A stretch of 64,000 bases of DNA from Mucidula mucida (lineage: Eukaryota > Basidiomycota > Agaricomycetes > Agaricales > Physalacriaceae). The notes below the pieces were generated by a model. It did no database searches and was not told the DNA's origin. It saw only the letters and a list, made by a program, of their open reading frames with translations. The stretch lies in the NCBI GenBank assembly GCA_015501055.1, contig JADNYV010000001.1, forward strand, positions 1-64,000. Reading direction: 5' to 3'. Positions 1-11,093 of this stretch are shown here, piece by piece (the first letter of the stretch is position 1; each line of letters begins with the position of its first letter). A program made the translations under genes and the position numbers.

Positions 1-772
1 TACTTGTTCCGGTCCTCCGTCCGTCCGTCCGAATCTCTGAACATCCTTGCGCTACCTTCAAACTCGATCCCATTAGGCTGCCTGATCAGCGTGGTTGAGC
101 AGCATGGCTAGGAGTGAGAGGGTTCTCAGAACCACAACTTTGATGACGCTGAAACGCATCTACAGTGCGCACGACCGCTCTATCATCACAACCATCGAGA
201 CACATCGCGTCCATCTGGGTCTATTCTACGTGCCCACCCTCACCCATGACTAAATCCCAGCCTGCTAACCATGCTGCTATCTTCCAATCGCCTAGCTGAC
301 GTGCTTCGCCATCCCATTGCAACGCTTATCACCACATCACGCAGACGTCTATTAATCATCTATACTCGCTGCAATCTTACCCACGCTGCTCTCCACCTGG
401 TGGTGACCCACACTCGACGCATCTTACCGAGTACCTCCGCGACGCTAGTCCCATTGACGCGTCAAGTGTTCACGTCTGTCAATGCACACCGTTGACCCAA
501 ACTTGAAGGCAAATCCAAAGTCGTTGACCGACGGACGTTCTCTCTGCAAGAATGTCAAGTAGCAAACGTGCGGCGCACGCTTCGAAACACACGCGACGAA
601 CCCTAATCTCTCTTGTCAACCCGAAGAATTTCATCGTCGGCGCTCGTATGCTAGTCCGTTTCGGCGCGCAATTGACGTCTGATCTTCGCTAATACACGGT
701 CACTTGCAAAGTTGAAACGTGTGGCGTATCAAACTCACTGCGACAAAAGTCTATCTTCGAGGTCAAATTCAT
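1..772. other. Gene-free stretch
   Basis: I see no gene here. There is a short CCGT microsatellite near position 17-33. The only open frame, 271-495, has no recognisable motif and no splice context that would extend it. Confidence 0.5.
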
Positions 773-1009
773 ATGGTTCCGCGGTACTACGCGTAACGTG
801 TCAAATTAGCAGAGGAGGCGAGATCACACGGCAACCTGCCGTCGAGGAACAATGGTTCCGCGGTACTACGCGTAACGTGTCAAATTAGCAGAGGAGGCGA
901 GATCACACGGCAACCTGCCGTCGAGGAACAATGGTTCCGCGGTACTACGCGTAACGTGTCAAATTAGCAGAGGAGGCGAGATCACACGGCAACCTGCCGT
1001 CGAGGAACA
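773..1009. repeat. Three tandem copies of a 79-bp unit
   Basis: Units start at 773, 852 and 931 and are identical as far as I can read. Each begins ATGGTTCCGCGG and ends GTCGAGGAACA. The near-perfect identity, next to strongly decayed repeats downstream, points to a recent expansion. No coding function is evident. Confidence 0.95.
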
Positions 1010-1370
1010 AATTACAAGTAGCGCGCGATGAAGGCACCAAGCACGAGGATATTAGCGCTCGATGTGGACCTGTGGTGCAATCAGCACCCCCCCCCCAAAC
1101 CGAGGTCGTCGGCTCGTTGATCCGTCGGGGTCAATCTCAGAGGGAGCGATACCTCCGGGCGCAAGGAGGTGATTGAGGCGTGTGGAGAAGAGCTCGAAGA
1201 CTAATTAGTCGCTATGTTAGAACTCAACGGCCACACTGCTATAATACATCAATGTTCATTCACGCACCAAAGTTCCTGTTCGTTCATGTGCGGCCTCTTT
1301 TACACAGAAGATTCACCGCCGAAACGTTGCTGTGGCATTCATGAAGAAAAAAAGCGATATGCTGACAAAG
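1010..1370. other. Gene-free stretch with a C-run
   Basis: There is no convincing gene between the 79-bp repeats and the tRNA. A run of nine C lies near 1088. The open frame at 1214-1411 runs into the tRNA on the other strand and looks accidental. Confidence 0.4.
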
Positions 1371-1448
1371 TGTCGGTAACTGGAATCGAACCAGTGGCTC
1401 CTCGGAGCTGACCACAACGAGGTGATTTAACCCCTAATCGATACCGAC
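1371..1448 (-). tRNA. Probable tRNA-His (anticodon GTG) with a 6-nt intron
   Basis: Read on the minus strand, the acceptor stem pairs GTCGGTA with TACCGAC and the discriminator is A. The D arm is GATT/AATC around an 8-nt loop with GG. The T arm is ACTGG/CCAGT with the canonical loop TTCGATT. The anticodon stem is CCTCG/CGAGG and its loop is 13 nt. Removing six nt (TCAGCT) after position 37 leaves TTGTGGC, the eukaryotic tRNA-His loop. A 6-nt intron is shorter than most fungal tRNA introns, so this could also be a decaying copy, since it sits at the edge of degenerate tRNA-like repeats. The fold is directly visible; the splicing is inferred. Confidence 0.7.
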
Positions 1449-1499
1449 CTACAAAACCTGCCTCGGTCGTTAATCACAGATTAGAGGAGATGATGGATG

Positions 1500-4330
1500 G
1501 AATTAAAACATCCATGCTGATATAGCAGCTCCTCTATAGAGTGCTATGTGTTTCACGAGGAGCTGTTGCTGTTTGTCAAACCGAGAGGAAGTAATGTGGC
1601 GGCGTTACATGAGCCTGTGCAAGGCTCGCCACGTGAAGGAGAGTGCTAGTTGTCGCATGCGAACTTGATTGTTGAGAGGAGACTCGACATGATGAGTGAA
1701 GCGGCGGCGCTCAGAGAATCAAAACACTGCTAAAATACGTGTCCCACCATCGAGATAGACACATAGCAGTTAAACTATTGTGCTACAGGAACTGTCACCC
1801 AAAAGAGCACCCTGGCAGTATTAGTAAACACTAGTAGCATCTACGTTGTTTTAGTGTCAATAAGAACGTAGTCTCCACATGTGATGGTTGAGAGGAGTCC
1901 CAACTCCCAAACCAGGGAATAAAAACAGTCACCGGTGGACGCCAATAACTTGCCTACATATGTAGACGCATAGCAGCTAAACTATGGTGCTACGAGGGAC
2001 TGTCACAGTGTACCGCCATTGAAAGTGAGGTGCAGAAATTGTCGCGGGAAGGAGAGCGCCAAATGAAATGGTTGATTGTTGCGATGAGAAGAGACCCTCA
2101 AGTCCTGCACCTGAGGCAAGGGAATCAAAACAATGTCACAGCACGTCATGTATAAAGACACATAGCAGCTAATTTATGGTGCTACAGCTTAAACGAGGAA
2201 CTGCCATCCAAACGAGCAGAGCAGTGTAGCGGCATGAAACGAGAGGTGGCAAGTTACTAGCAGCGTGAAGTGGAATGGTTCTCGCATCAAGAGGAGATGC
2301 CAGTGAGGATTTGGGGAAAAACATTTTACGCCACTTGGGTCTTAGATAGACACCTAGCAGCTAATTACACATTAGATGAACAACTGTCGCTAAAACGAAT
2401 CGTGGCCGCAGTATTAGTATAGTCAGTCGCTTGAAGTAGAGCAAAACGGCAAAGAAAAGAACAGCATTTTTTATGAATGAGCGACCCAAACCACTTAGGC
2501 CACGGGTCTACGTACAAGTCTGCTCTGAAACACGTACGACACCCTCTTTTCTTTGTTCAAACCAAAACGGCGGCGGCGGCGCTCTGCCATGAATGCTACA
2601 CAATGAACTCGGAAACTTACCTTCTGTGTAGCGCGCTACCTGGAGGAGGAGAATCACCAGCGTTGAAAGCAAGAGGCATGCCGACTTACAAGAGAACTCG
2701 ATGGGAGCGAAAAGACGTCGATTGGAAAAACATTTCACCCTGGCTTCGGAGGAGACCCAGAGCAGTTGAGCCACAGAGGGCCTATCCACGAATAGGAAAG
2801 CCTCACCATATTCTTGAACCAAAACAGAACTGGCTGTGCATTGGTAGTCGCCATGTATGTCTAGAGAGTACAAGTATGAGTCCTCTACAGTCCTCGTTGA
2901 CAAAAAAAACTGATGCCTGAGCACAACATAGAAGACTATAGCAGTTGGACTACCAGTCCACAGAGTGAATGACAAACTTGTAGGTTCAACTTGTTGACAA
3001 CGAGCGTGAGGCCGTGGCATTAAAAAAATTGCCCTCTATCGTGATTCTGCAAGTACACACGTAGCCACGAGAAGAGGAGGAATCCGAGCTTTGACGGCGT
3101 GAAGGAGATGGACAAATTGGGGCATATGAGCTGGATGCGAGATGGCACGAGAACATTAGTCCGGCACACACTTGTCAGCCAAGAAAAAGAGATGTTTAGA
3201 AACTCTAGGTAGCAATGAAGCAACTCGCCCACGAGGCTACGTAGAGGAGGAGAATCCTAGCCTCCACATCAGTGAAGAGCGGAGAGCGACGTTTGAACTT
3301 CAAGACGTCATTCAGAGCTCTGAGAGTCGTACACGGCGATCTGATACACATTTCCGAGTCTAAACCCCAAAAAAGCAATTGGCTATGAAAGTGTGAACCA
3401 CGGCGCTACGTCTCGACCGGGAACATGGGCTACTCGGCGGGATGAGAGCGTTCTGGTTCACAAAAATTCGGTGTGGTCCTAGCTCACAGAGGAGGCTGAA
3501 TCAGTTGGACCATCAGTCCACGTATCAGACGGCCACTCGAGAGCATTTGGTGACGCACCTTTTCGTCTCCGAGGCCTTCTACACCCTTGTATCAGAGATC
3601 TTCAACGTTGTCCCCCGGAGAGCTGCATTGTGCATTAAGCTTGTGTTGCAGAAGAAAAGCTCACTCCACGGAACTCAGCAATCGGAAAGCGAGTGTGATA
3701 GATCACGGCGCCAGTGTCGCGCCACGTCAGAGACAAGAATCTGCGCCTTGTGTTGAATGTAAAACTTGGCGGTACAAGAATGTAAAAAGTGAGAGCCATT
3801 GACCAATAGGAGACTGAAGCACTTAGACCATCAGTCTACGATAGGGCAGTCGAGAGCATCATCTGTTCGTCTCTGAGGCCCTTGCACCAATGTGTGAGAG
3901 AGATGATCTACATACAATATTCGTGCCATGGAGAGATGCAGCAGATTGTATTGAAGGCTCAATCACTCCGTGGAACTCCGCAACAAAAAAAATGGTACGA
4001 CGCATGAAGGCAAGGCAGACACATAGCAGCTAGTCCACGGTGCTACGCAAAGAGAAGGGTTCTGTGCTTTACATCACCGGAATGTGCTGCAGGATGGTGA
4101 GATTCGTTATTTGAGGAAGCGGAAACTCCACGTATAGCATGATAGATTTTTAAGTGAACTCCAAAAACAACGAGATCAATTCTCAACTACGAGGAATGGA
4201 ACGTGCGTAACGGCTAGGAGATTTCAGGTCGAAAAACATTGCGGTGGCAAAAATTGCGAATCAATCAGCTAAGGAGATCAAGACAGCTGAGCCATCAGCC
4301 CCGCGTACATTGATACGGTAGACTATCTAG
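1500..4330. repeat. Field of degenerate, tRNA-like dispersed repeats
   Basis: A core close to AGACACATAGCAGCTAA..ATGGTGCTAC recurs at 1757, 1964, 2156, 2348 and 4017, so the first four are 190-210 bp apart. A related core (AGTTGGACCATCAGTCCACG and variants) recurs near 2770, 2945, 3505, 3820 and 4287. Several units also carry GGAATCAAAACA upstream, which resembles the complement of a tRNA T arm with the CpG lost. I infer an old array of tRNA-derived or SINE-like copies on the minus strand. No open frame here has recognisable protein content. Confidence 0.55.
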
Positions 4331-4353
4331 GCAAAATTTCGGGTTAGCGTGAA

Positions 4354-4424
4354 TGCATTAAGGGGGAATCGAACCCCCGGCGGGTCGATGGCAACGACCC
4401 AGGTTACCACTACCCCATTAATGC
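4354..4424 (-). tRNA. tRNA-Gly (anticodon GCC)
   Basis: The minus-strand sequence folds as a standard tRNA: acceptor GCATTAA/TTAATGC with discriminator A, anticodon stem-loop GGTCG TTGCCAT CGACC, and T loop TTCGATT. It has no intron. It is identical to the copy at 10035-10105. It lies about 90 bp upstream of the TFIIS-like gene remnant, on the opposite strand. Confidence 0.95.
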
Positions 4425-4517
4425 CCTAGTTTTCGCCGGCCGCGTTTTTATCTGTATCGTCATCTCCAAGGCATCTCATTTTGATCCTCAAGTCCTGCAG
4501 ATCTCCATCAACCGAAA

Positions 4518-5525
4518 TGGACACTGCTGAACTCAAAGGACATGTCAAACAGTTGCAAAAACTCACCGAAGAGTCGGTGCGTTATCTTCAAGTCCATTCT
4601 ACCCTCATTTATTCAAATGTTAGGACCTACTCGCGCTATTAGATACGCTAAGGAACGGTGTCGTCGTGAAAGAATCTCTTCTGAGGGTGAGTTCCCGCCT
4701 AATGCATCCGTTGTCGTTTGTGGACCCACCATTTCACATCAGCAAACGAGCGCGGGATTGGCAGTCGGCAGACTACGCTCATACCCCATCCAGACCGTCG
4801 CAGACGCAGCTAAGGAGCTCGTCAAGAAATGGAAACAGGACATAGAAGACGCCAAGACTGGTACGCGTAGCATCGACGCGTCTGCACAGTGATTCTCACG
4901 ACCAGTAGCGAAACCGCCATCACCACCACCACCGCCCCCCGCCAAGCCACCGCTGCGTTCCGCAAAGAGGGACCTCACGTCTCTCAAGGTGACGGACGAT
5001 CCAATCCGCGATAAATGCATTGAGCTGATGTACGACGGGCTGGCGCTTGATTCGGACATGGGTGCCCTCCATACCCTCTGATTATTATCTTCATCCTAAT
5101 TATCCTTGACTAGCGACAGAGGAGATACTCGCGCTCGCCACTATCATCGAAGCGGCCGTTTTTGAGACACATGATGAAGCAACCACCACAGAATACAAAG
5201 CCCGCTTTCGTACCCTCTTTGTCGCGCTTCGACATAAGGATACTTCACGATGGAGGGATGCCGTTCTCAATGGCGCGGTCGAGGCTGAGAGGTTTGCTTC
5301 GCTGTCTCTTGCGGTCCGTTCACTCTTAATTTGTGTGTGCCGCGGACTGATCGTGTTACAGGATCTGATGCAGATTGCATAGATGACGCGAGGGCCGACA
5401 AAGCCCTTGTGTTGTGTAAAATGACGGCGCGCTAGCGCCAGACGACGTATGACGCGTCTACATGACCTACACGAAAGATCAGTTGTATCTACAATGTCAT
5501 CCCTCCCGAAAGGGCACTCGACCCA
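4518..5525 (+). pseudogene. Decayed TFIIS (transcription elongation factor S-II) gene
   Basis: The first exons give a convincing TFIIS N-terminal domain. MDTAELKGHVKQLQKLTEES splices to DLLALLDTLRNGVVVKE and then GLAVGRLRSYPIQTVADAAK..VKKWK. A proline-rich linker and a TFIIS central domain follow (KVTDDPIRDKCIELMYDGLA and EAERFASLSLA). Four introns of about 45-60 nt can be placed. After about 5360 the frame fails with an in-frame TAG. The DNA at 5420-5470 still resembles the zinc-ribbon segment encoding QMQTRSADDPMTT, but it is frameshifted and carries stops. The ribbon supplies the acidic pair that stimulates RNA polymerase II cleavage, so the product could not work as TFIIS. A truncated but expressed paralogue is possible. 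I see no other TFIIS copy in the window. Confidence 0.75.
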
Positions 5526-6592
5526 CCCTGGGTCATCGTTACCTTCACCTTTGGCAACGTATGTTCTGTCCTTTCTGAAAAATCCGGAAATGCCCATCTT
5601 GTGCGCTATGTCCTCCCCAGGTCCTCCCGAGGGAAAGATTTCTGATTTGCATTCGACAGCGAAATGATACGTCACTTCAAATGTGCCAGAGCTGGTTAGC
5701 TATTACCTTCCCGTCGTGATAGAAAGTGTTTTCTGGCTCTTGCGAGTTCCCACCACCATCCTCGATTGAGATTGAAGGGCTCTACGTGTTCGTCGATCTG
5801 TCGTCTCTACCTGCTCACCGACATTCATTCGCCCGTTGGATGAGCTCTTTACGACAGCTTGTGGTACCACGTAGGACGAGACGTCGGCAGATGCAACTGC
5901 TTAACCATATACATTTATCGATTTCGAATGGCGTATTGACCGACGCCTCGACAGTATTAGTGTTCGGTGTCCGACTTGCCACATGCGTTTAAAACGCGCA
6001 TGTAGGTGGTTGGCAACAGCGCTCGCTATTCAAAGGCCCCGAAGCATTGACGAACAATCACGGGCTGAGAATGTGCTGAGATGAAAATATCCATGTGGCA
6101 CGGGGAAAGGCTCAGACATCGCTCGACCTAGGACAATGAAGCCGGCAGTAAACGTTATCGATACAAGTCAAATTTCCGCTGCGTTCGAGTGTCAAGAGGA
6201 TGCATATTTGAAGGAGGCTAGTGACCAACAAATATATGTTTAGGGCTTTTGCACCGAAACTTAAAGTTTTGTTGCACCTCGCGTGTACTACCTTGTTACT
6301 ACCAGTATCGATACGGTATTGAAATCCTTGGCCGTCGTAAGGGAGATCCTTCACGTCATGGCCGGCCCACTGGCACAGGGAGAAGCTGAGAGAGGCGGGA
6401 TGGGCGCAGCGCGGCGGTTGCCGATGCGGTCCAAACCGTCACTTCAGGGTACAGTCAACGTTCCGGGTGATCTGTATCAAAGTCAATACCATCGTATTAG
6501 TTCGTATTACCCACGAACGTCGGGGGTTGGCTGCGCCATCCTGTGGACACCCGGCAAAACCACGAAAGATCATAAAAATGTTGCCTGGATTA
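5526..6592. other. No convincing gene between the TFIIS remnant and the transposon
   Basis: Short open frames occur on both strands (for example 5726-5992 and 6283-6615), but none shows a known domain or joins to neighbours through plausible splice sites. Part may be eroded 3' sequence of a former gene. Confidence 0.4.
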
Positions 6593-6627
6593 AGATAGGC
6601 GACATCCACAAGTGACCACATCACGTG
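6593..6627 (+). repeat. Left terminal inverted repeat
   Basis: Starts AGATAGGCGACATCCACAAG, directly after the TA at 6591-6592, and matches the complement of 9991-10025 at 33 of 35 positions. Confidence 0.92.
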
Positions 6628-6962
6628 GTCATTGTGTGACAGCACCTTCCCGCTCGTTTGGCGGGCGGCGGGCGGGATGGCGCGCGAAACGGAAACTGAG
6701 GAAACATCCCTTCTGGATGTTTCCTCGGGGTTTAGGTTGCGGATTGTCAATATTTATGTTCAATAAAAAGTTTTTTGAGGATTTTTTCAGAAAGGTGTAA
6801 AACAGCTTTTCTGACCTCGGGAGACGATTTGAGTTTTTGGTCCGAAAAATTTCGCGCAAGTGTGGCGCAATTTGTAAGGCCTCGTGGGGACCTCGTGGGC
6901 ACTTCGTGTACGCCCTAAGCAGCACTCTTGCCTCGTGTTTATGCTTACATCCTTTCAGCAAC

Positions 6963-9877
6963 ATGCCCAAGTCTAAAAAGACCAAAAGAGCAAAGAATCT
7001 CGGAGAGTACGCGAAGAGGGTATGCCATTTTTACTGCCATGTATCCATTACTGACACAGAACAGATCAATAAGAAGCCGGAGACGAGAGAAGCACCTCCC
7101 GATGACAGTGATGGCGAGGATTATTCCATGCCGGAAGATGTCCCGACTCAGGACTCTGACGAAGAGCTCATCGTTTTAGATGAGGACGATGCACCACTCA
7201 TGGCCGAGGGTGATTTACTCAAATGGCTCAATACCACTGCTACGGATGTTCACTCCAGTAGTGCACCAACACGACATGGGCCTTATCATACTCGTCGACT
7301 CGGACAGGATGTCTCAGTGAGACGACAACAAGAGATTCGAGCAAAAGATAAAAAACAGGTGAAGCGCGAACAACGCGAGGAGCAGAGATTACACCTTAAA
7401 CCCACTGCCATCAAAGACTTCTTCAAGAAGAACATTGAATTCAGCGACGACGACCATGATGCTGACCCGCCCATTCCATCCACATCTCTCGAAGTTCCAT
7501 CTGTTCCCTTTCCCCTTCATTCCAACTCCTTATCAGCCAACTCCTCTCGTGCCAGTTCTGTTGCATCATCAGCGGGGTCAGCTGTGCCGGCCTCAGAAAT
7601 ATCCACCGATGAGTACAACAACACGGATATGGACAATGTGGACGATCCAATTGCACCGTTACTGAACGACAACTCAGAGGAGCCAATACAGTTGATTGAC
7701 GACGCACCAAAGGATCTTATGACACACGAAGAGATGGAAGAAGAGGGTCTAGAGGCGTTCGGTATTGATCTTGTCAACGAGCTTGGCCTTGATTTGTTTG
7801 AAGAAGACGATACACCGTCACATCAGACAGAGCAGCCACCATCTTCCTCGACCCCATCTGCATCCGCTTCAGTCCCGTCTGCTGGTCCTGGCCCATCTAT
7901 CCGTCCTAGCCCAAAGGAGTGGTTTGTTTATGCTGACGAGTCATTCAATCTCCAAGCAAAAGAGGTCGGTACGGGAAAGGCCTCACCATTATCCACGCCA
8001 ACAGCGAAGCAAGTTGATGACAGTATCATTAGTCTTGACGCCATTCTTCGTCCGCGTTGCAAGACAGGTCGGGGGTATAAACCGCCCCCTCCGTTAGGGC
8101 GTGTCGTCCTTGCTCGGCTCGGTCTAATGCTTCAGTTGCTTCACTTATTCAAGCGAGCTGGATTGAAGGGTTGGATTGAGCAGTCTCTAGAGGTGGTGTT
8201 GAAGGGGCCTGCACTTGCACGTAGTCTTCGCAGATGGACAACTGCCTTTTGTAGGGATCAGAAAACCCTCCTGTTATCGAAATGGGGAACTCACAATGCA
8301 TTCATACTTGACCAGGACGAAGATCTTGCCAACGATATCCATCTTCATCTGCAGTTGCTTGGGAAATGGGTGTTGGCCGACGATGTTGTTCAATATGTTG
8401 CAGGTCCCTTGTTTCAAGCGCGACTCCGAGTGAAAAAAGTCATTTCACAGAGAACTGCTGAACACTGGATGATACGGATGTCATATCGTTGGAAGGAGGA
8501 GAAGCGAGAGCAATACTCAGATGGGCATGAATGCGAAGACGTTCGCACATATCGCCAGGATGTCTTCGTGCCACAGTGGCAAGGGTTTGAGCTGTGTGGC
8601 CGTTACTGGGATGGTGACAGTTTGGATGCAGAGTCCATTGAACGCAATGTGAAAGAGAGAGCAACAAAGTATGGAGATGGACAAATTGTTGTTGTCTGGC
8701 GTCATGACGAGTCGACATTTTATGCCCATGATCGACGGAAACTGGGCTGGCGGCATGAAAATGCGAAAGCAGAGATTAATCCCAAAGGAGAGGGTGTCAG
8801 CAAGATGGCGGGAGATTTTGTGTCGCCAGCTTATGGATGGTTGCGATCAAGAGAGCCTCGGGCAGATGGGTGCGTTATCATTGATCGGATCTGAGTCTTA
8901 ATCTCACACAATCACTTTCAGGACATTTGAGGATGCTTGTGTCCTCCATCATTCTGGGAAAGCACGAGATGGATATCAAACTGTGGAGCATATCATTGCC
9001 CAAGCTACTCGCGCCATGGATATCCTAGACCGCAATTATCCAGATGAGCAACACGTCTTCGTGTACGATAATGCCACCATTCATTCAGCTCGAGCACCAG
9101 ACGCCCTTAGTGCAATGAAGATGACTGCTGGACCCTCCACCAACTTCAATAAAGTCAAGAAGGGTGATACAACAGAGCAGATCTGTATGCGCGATGCATC
9201 CTTCAAGGATGGGACTCCGCAGTTGCTCTATGATGAAGAGGGTGTCTTCAAGGGCATGAAGACACTCATCTCTGAGCGCCGTAGGCACGGACATGATCTC
9301 CCGGATCCTTCTTCACTCCTTGCTGAATGCACTGTCTCGACAACTGATGAACAGGGCAAGAAACACACGAAGAAATTCTCATGCCGCCATCTTCCCACCA
9401 CCACCTGCTGCAAACGGAAGGTTCTGTACTGCGAGAGTGATTTCCAGTCTCAGAAGTCTTGGTTACAGGAGCATTGCAAGCCCCGGGGCTACACCGTCAT
9501 CTTATTCCCAAAATACCACCCCGAGCTGAACTGCATTGAGCAGTGTTGGGGTTATGCCAAGCGCATCTACCGGATGTTCCCACTGTCATCTAGAGAAGAT
9601 GTCTTGCATCAGAATGTCCTCAAGGCGCTGGACTCTGTTCCGATAGCATCAATCCAAAGGTCTGCTTCTCCATCTGATTTTGCCCTATTCTTAGTCTGAC
9701 AGTTTGTCCTGTAGATTTGTGATGTGTTCCTCTCGGTTTGTCAATGCTTACTCCAAGAAGCTCAGCGCTGCTGAGGCTGCATGGACAAACAAGAAGTTCC
9801 GGGGTCACCGTACTCTCCCATCCAATTATGCCAAAGACATGCCAAAGCTACCTAACTACACAGATGTATCTCCTTAA
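6963..9877 (+). CDS. DDE-superfamily transposase (Tc1/mariner/pogo-like, basidiomycete type)
   Basis: Four exons (6963-7019, 7065-8869, 8922-9659, 9715-9877) give 920 aa. The first intron is only 45 nt and keeps the frame, so it may be optional. The first half is acidic and low in complexity, followed by a region related to the DNA-binding part of this family. The catalytic core has all three acidic residues: D567 in WRHDESTF, D670 in VYDNATIH and E827 in ELNCIEQCWG. A cysteine cluster (SCRHLPTTTCCKRK) sits between the second and third, as in relatives. The last exon restores the family's conserved end (AAWTNKKFRGHRTLP). I saw no frameshift or internal stop. It cuts and rejoins element ends in the nucleus. 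The start at 6963 is chosen because MPKSKKTKRAK is a basic, NLS-like beginning; an in-frame upstream extension exists. Confidence 0.88.
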
Positions 9878-9990
9878 TAATTACTTGTATTATATTTTAA
9901 ACTCATTTCAAGCTTGATCCCCGGTCCCAATTCTATTGCGCCACACTTGCGAGGCGTTGAGCAAAAATTTCGCGCCGTTACCGTCACAAT

Positions 9991-10025
9991 CACGTGATGT
10001 TGTCACTTGTGGATGTCGCCTATCC
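9991..10025 (-). repeat. Right terminal inverted repeat
   Basis: Its complement starts GGATAGGCGACATCCACAAG, and the TA at 10026-10027 follows it. Its outer edge is 9 bp from the tRNA-Gly at 10035. Confidence 0.92.
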
Positions 10026-10034
10026 TATCAATAT

Positions 10035-10105
10035 TGCATTAAGGGGGAATCGAACCCCCGGCGGGTCGATGGCAACGACCCAGGTTACCACTACCCCATT
10101 AATGC
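10035..10105 (-). tRNA. tRNA-Gly (anticodon GCC), second copy
   Basis: Identical to the tRNA at 4354-4424 in all 71 positions. The transposon ends 9 bp beyond its 3' side on the plus map, so the insertion is downstream of this minus-strand gene and leaves its body and internal promoter intact. Confidence 0.95.
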
Positions 10106-10290
10106 GTTAACATGATGTATCCATATACTCTACATAGACAATCGATTCCCTCCGTCTCCCAACGTACCAACGTTTCTCCTTGCCGTATGGAAATTATTTT
10201 GGTATGTACACACTGAGATCGACGTTAGCCAGCGTGTTTGGAAGCACAGACGCCAACCTCACCTGTATCTCAGATTCGATTGTCGCACTG

Positions 10291-11093
10291 TCATGATAGC
10301 TCATCCTTATTTTCAGCCTCTTTCGCTTCCTTGGCCTTCTTGGCCTCTTTCTCCTTCTTCCTAGCCTCCTTCTTGGCCTTCTCCTCCGCCTTTTCCTTCT
10401 TCGCAATTTCGTGGGCCGCGTCGTTCAAACCGAGCCGGTTCCGGGCAATTTCTATCGCGTAAAACTATGGAAGGGATGAAAGACGACATCTCAGGAAGAT
10501 GCGAGAAACTGACCTGTATCCGCGTAACGAAGATGGTGTTCCTCTCGCCGTATTCACCAGCCGCGTCCGTCCGGATGAGGGAGCCGAAGTTGTAATCTTT
10601 GATTTTGTTCTCATACCTAGTAAACGTGCATTAGCCGCTATGATAAGGGAGGGACTAGGCGGCTCACTTGATGCAGAAATCCCGCCATCTCTTCTTTCCA
10701 TCCTCAGTCTTCATCCAGTCTTCGTCCAATTTGCCCCAGCCCTCGGTTTTGATCTCGGGGAATGCGTCCTGGACATGCGCGTAGATCTCATCATCGTGCG
10801 CGGTCAGTTTCAGGGTGCGTGGTGGGACGAGGGACAGAAGGTTCCAGTAAGTTTGTGCTTGCTCGACGGCTTTCACGGCGAATCTGTCAGGGAGATTGTG
10901 ATGGAGAGATGGTCGAATGCAGGAGTTGACAGAGACAGAATCGAACGAGATCCAGAGAGTAAATTGAAGGAGAGAGGAGAGAAACGAGGGAGACCGTCAA
11001 CTCTATCCTGTCTCAAGACCAGATGAAATCAACGCACTGTTTCTCGATTTCAACGAGGTTCTGCGCGTTCTGCGGGTCGAATTTTCCGGCCAT
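10291..11093 (-). CDS. PBDC1 / Ypl225w family protein
   Basis: Four exons on the minus strand (11038-11093, 10668-10883, 10514-10616, 10291-10464) give 182 aa. The family core is clear: FAVKAVEQAQTYWNLLS near the start, TLKLTAHDDEIYAHVQDAFP, then DYNFGSLIRTDAAGEYGERN and TIFVTRIQFYAIEIARNRLG. The product ends in a lysine/glutamate-rich helix. The yeast member Ypl225w (Chp1) has been described as a co-translational chaperone for eEF1A. The older name, polysaccharide biosynthesis domain, reflects an automatic label rather than a shown activity. All splice sites are GT-AG and the exon sum is in frame. The gene is 185 bp from the tRNA-Gly and shows no damage. Confidence 0.9.

Larger units (their letters stand above)
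6593..10025 (+). mobile_element. Complete Tc1/mariner-like DDE transposon, about 3.4 kb
   Basis: The ends are 35-bp terminal inverted repeats differing at two positions, flanked on both sides by a TA dinucleotide (6591-6592 and 10026-10027). TA is the target duplication expected for the Tc1/mariner superfamily. A further pair of inverted subterminal sequences, CGCAAGTGTGGCGCAAT, lies at 6855-6871 and 9935-9951 and could be an internal transposase-binding site. The single gene inside encodes a transposase with its catalytic triad present. The element looks structurally complete and fairly young. Confidence 0.9.

Noticed and set aside
2477..3020. Overlapping open frames of 147 and 170 aa on opposite strands
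   Set aside because: They lie in the degenerate repeat field, show no protein-like motifs, and each looks like a by-product of repeats without stops.
4738..5059. Minus-strand 106-aa open frame over the TFIIS gene
   Set aside because: Antisense of the proline-rich TFIIS linker; Gly-rich shadow only.
6837..6962. Longer N-terminus of the transposase
   Set aside because: It includes one of the subterminal repeat copies (6855-6871) and has no family similarity; the start at 6963 fits a basic N-terminus.
8983..9699. A separate second transposase gene
   Set aside because: A 52-nt GT-AG intron (8870-8921) joins it in frame to the upstream part; both are one transposase.
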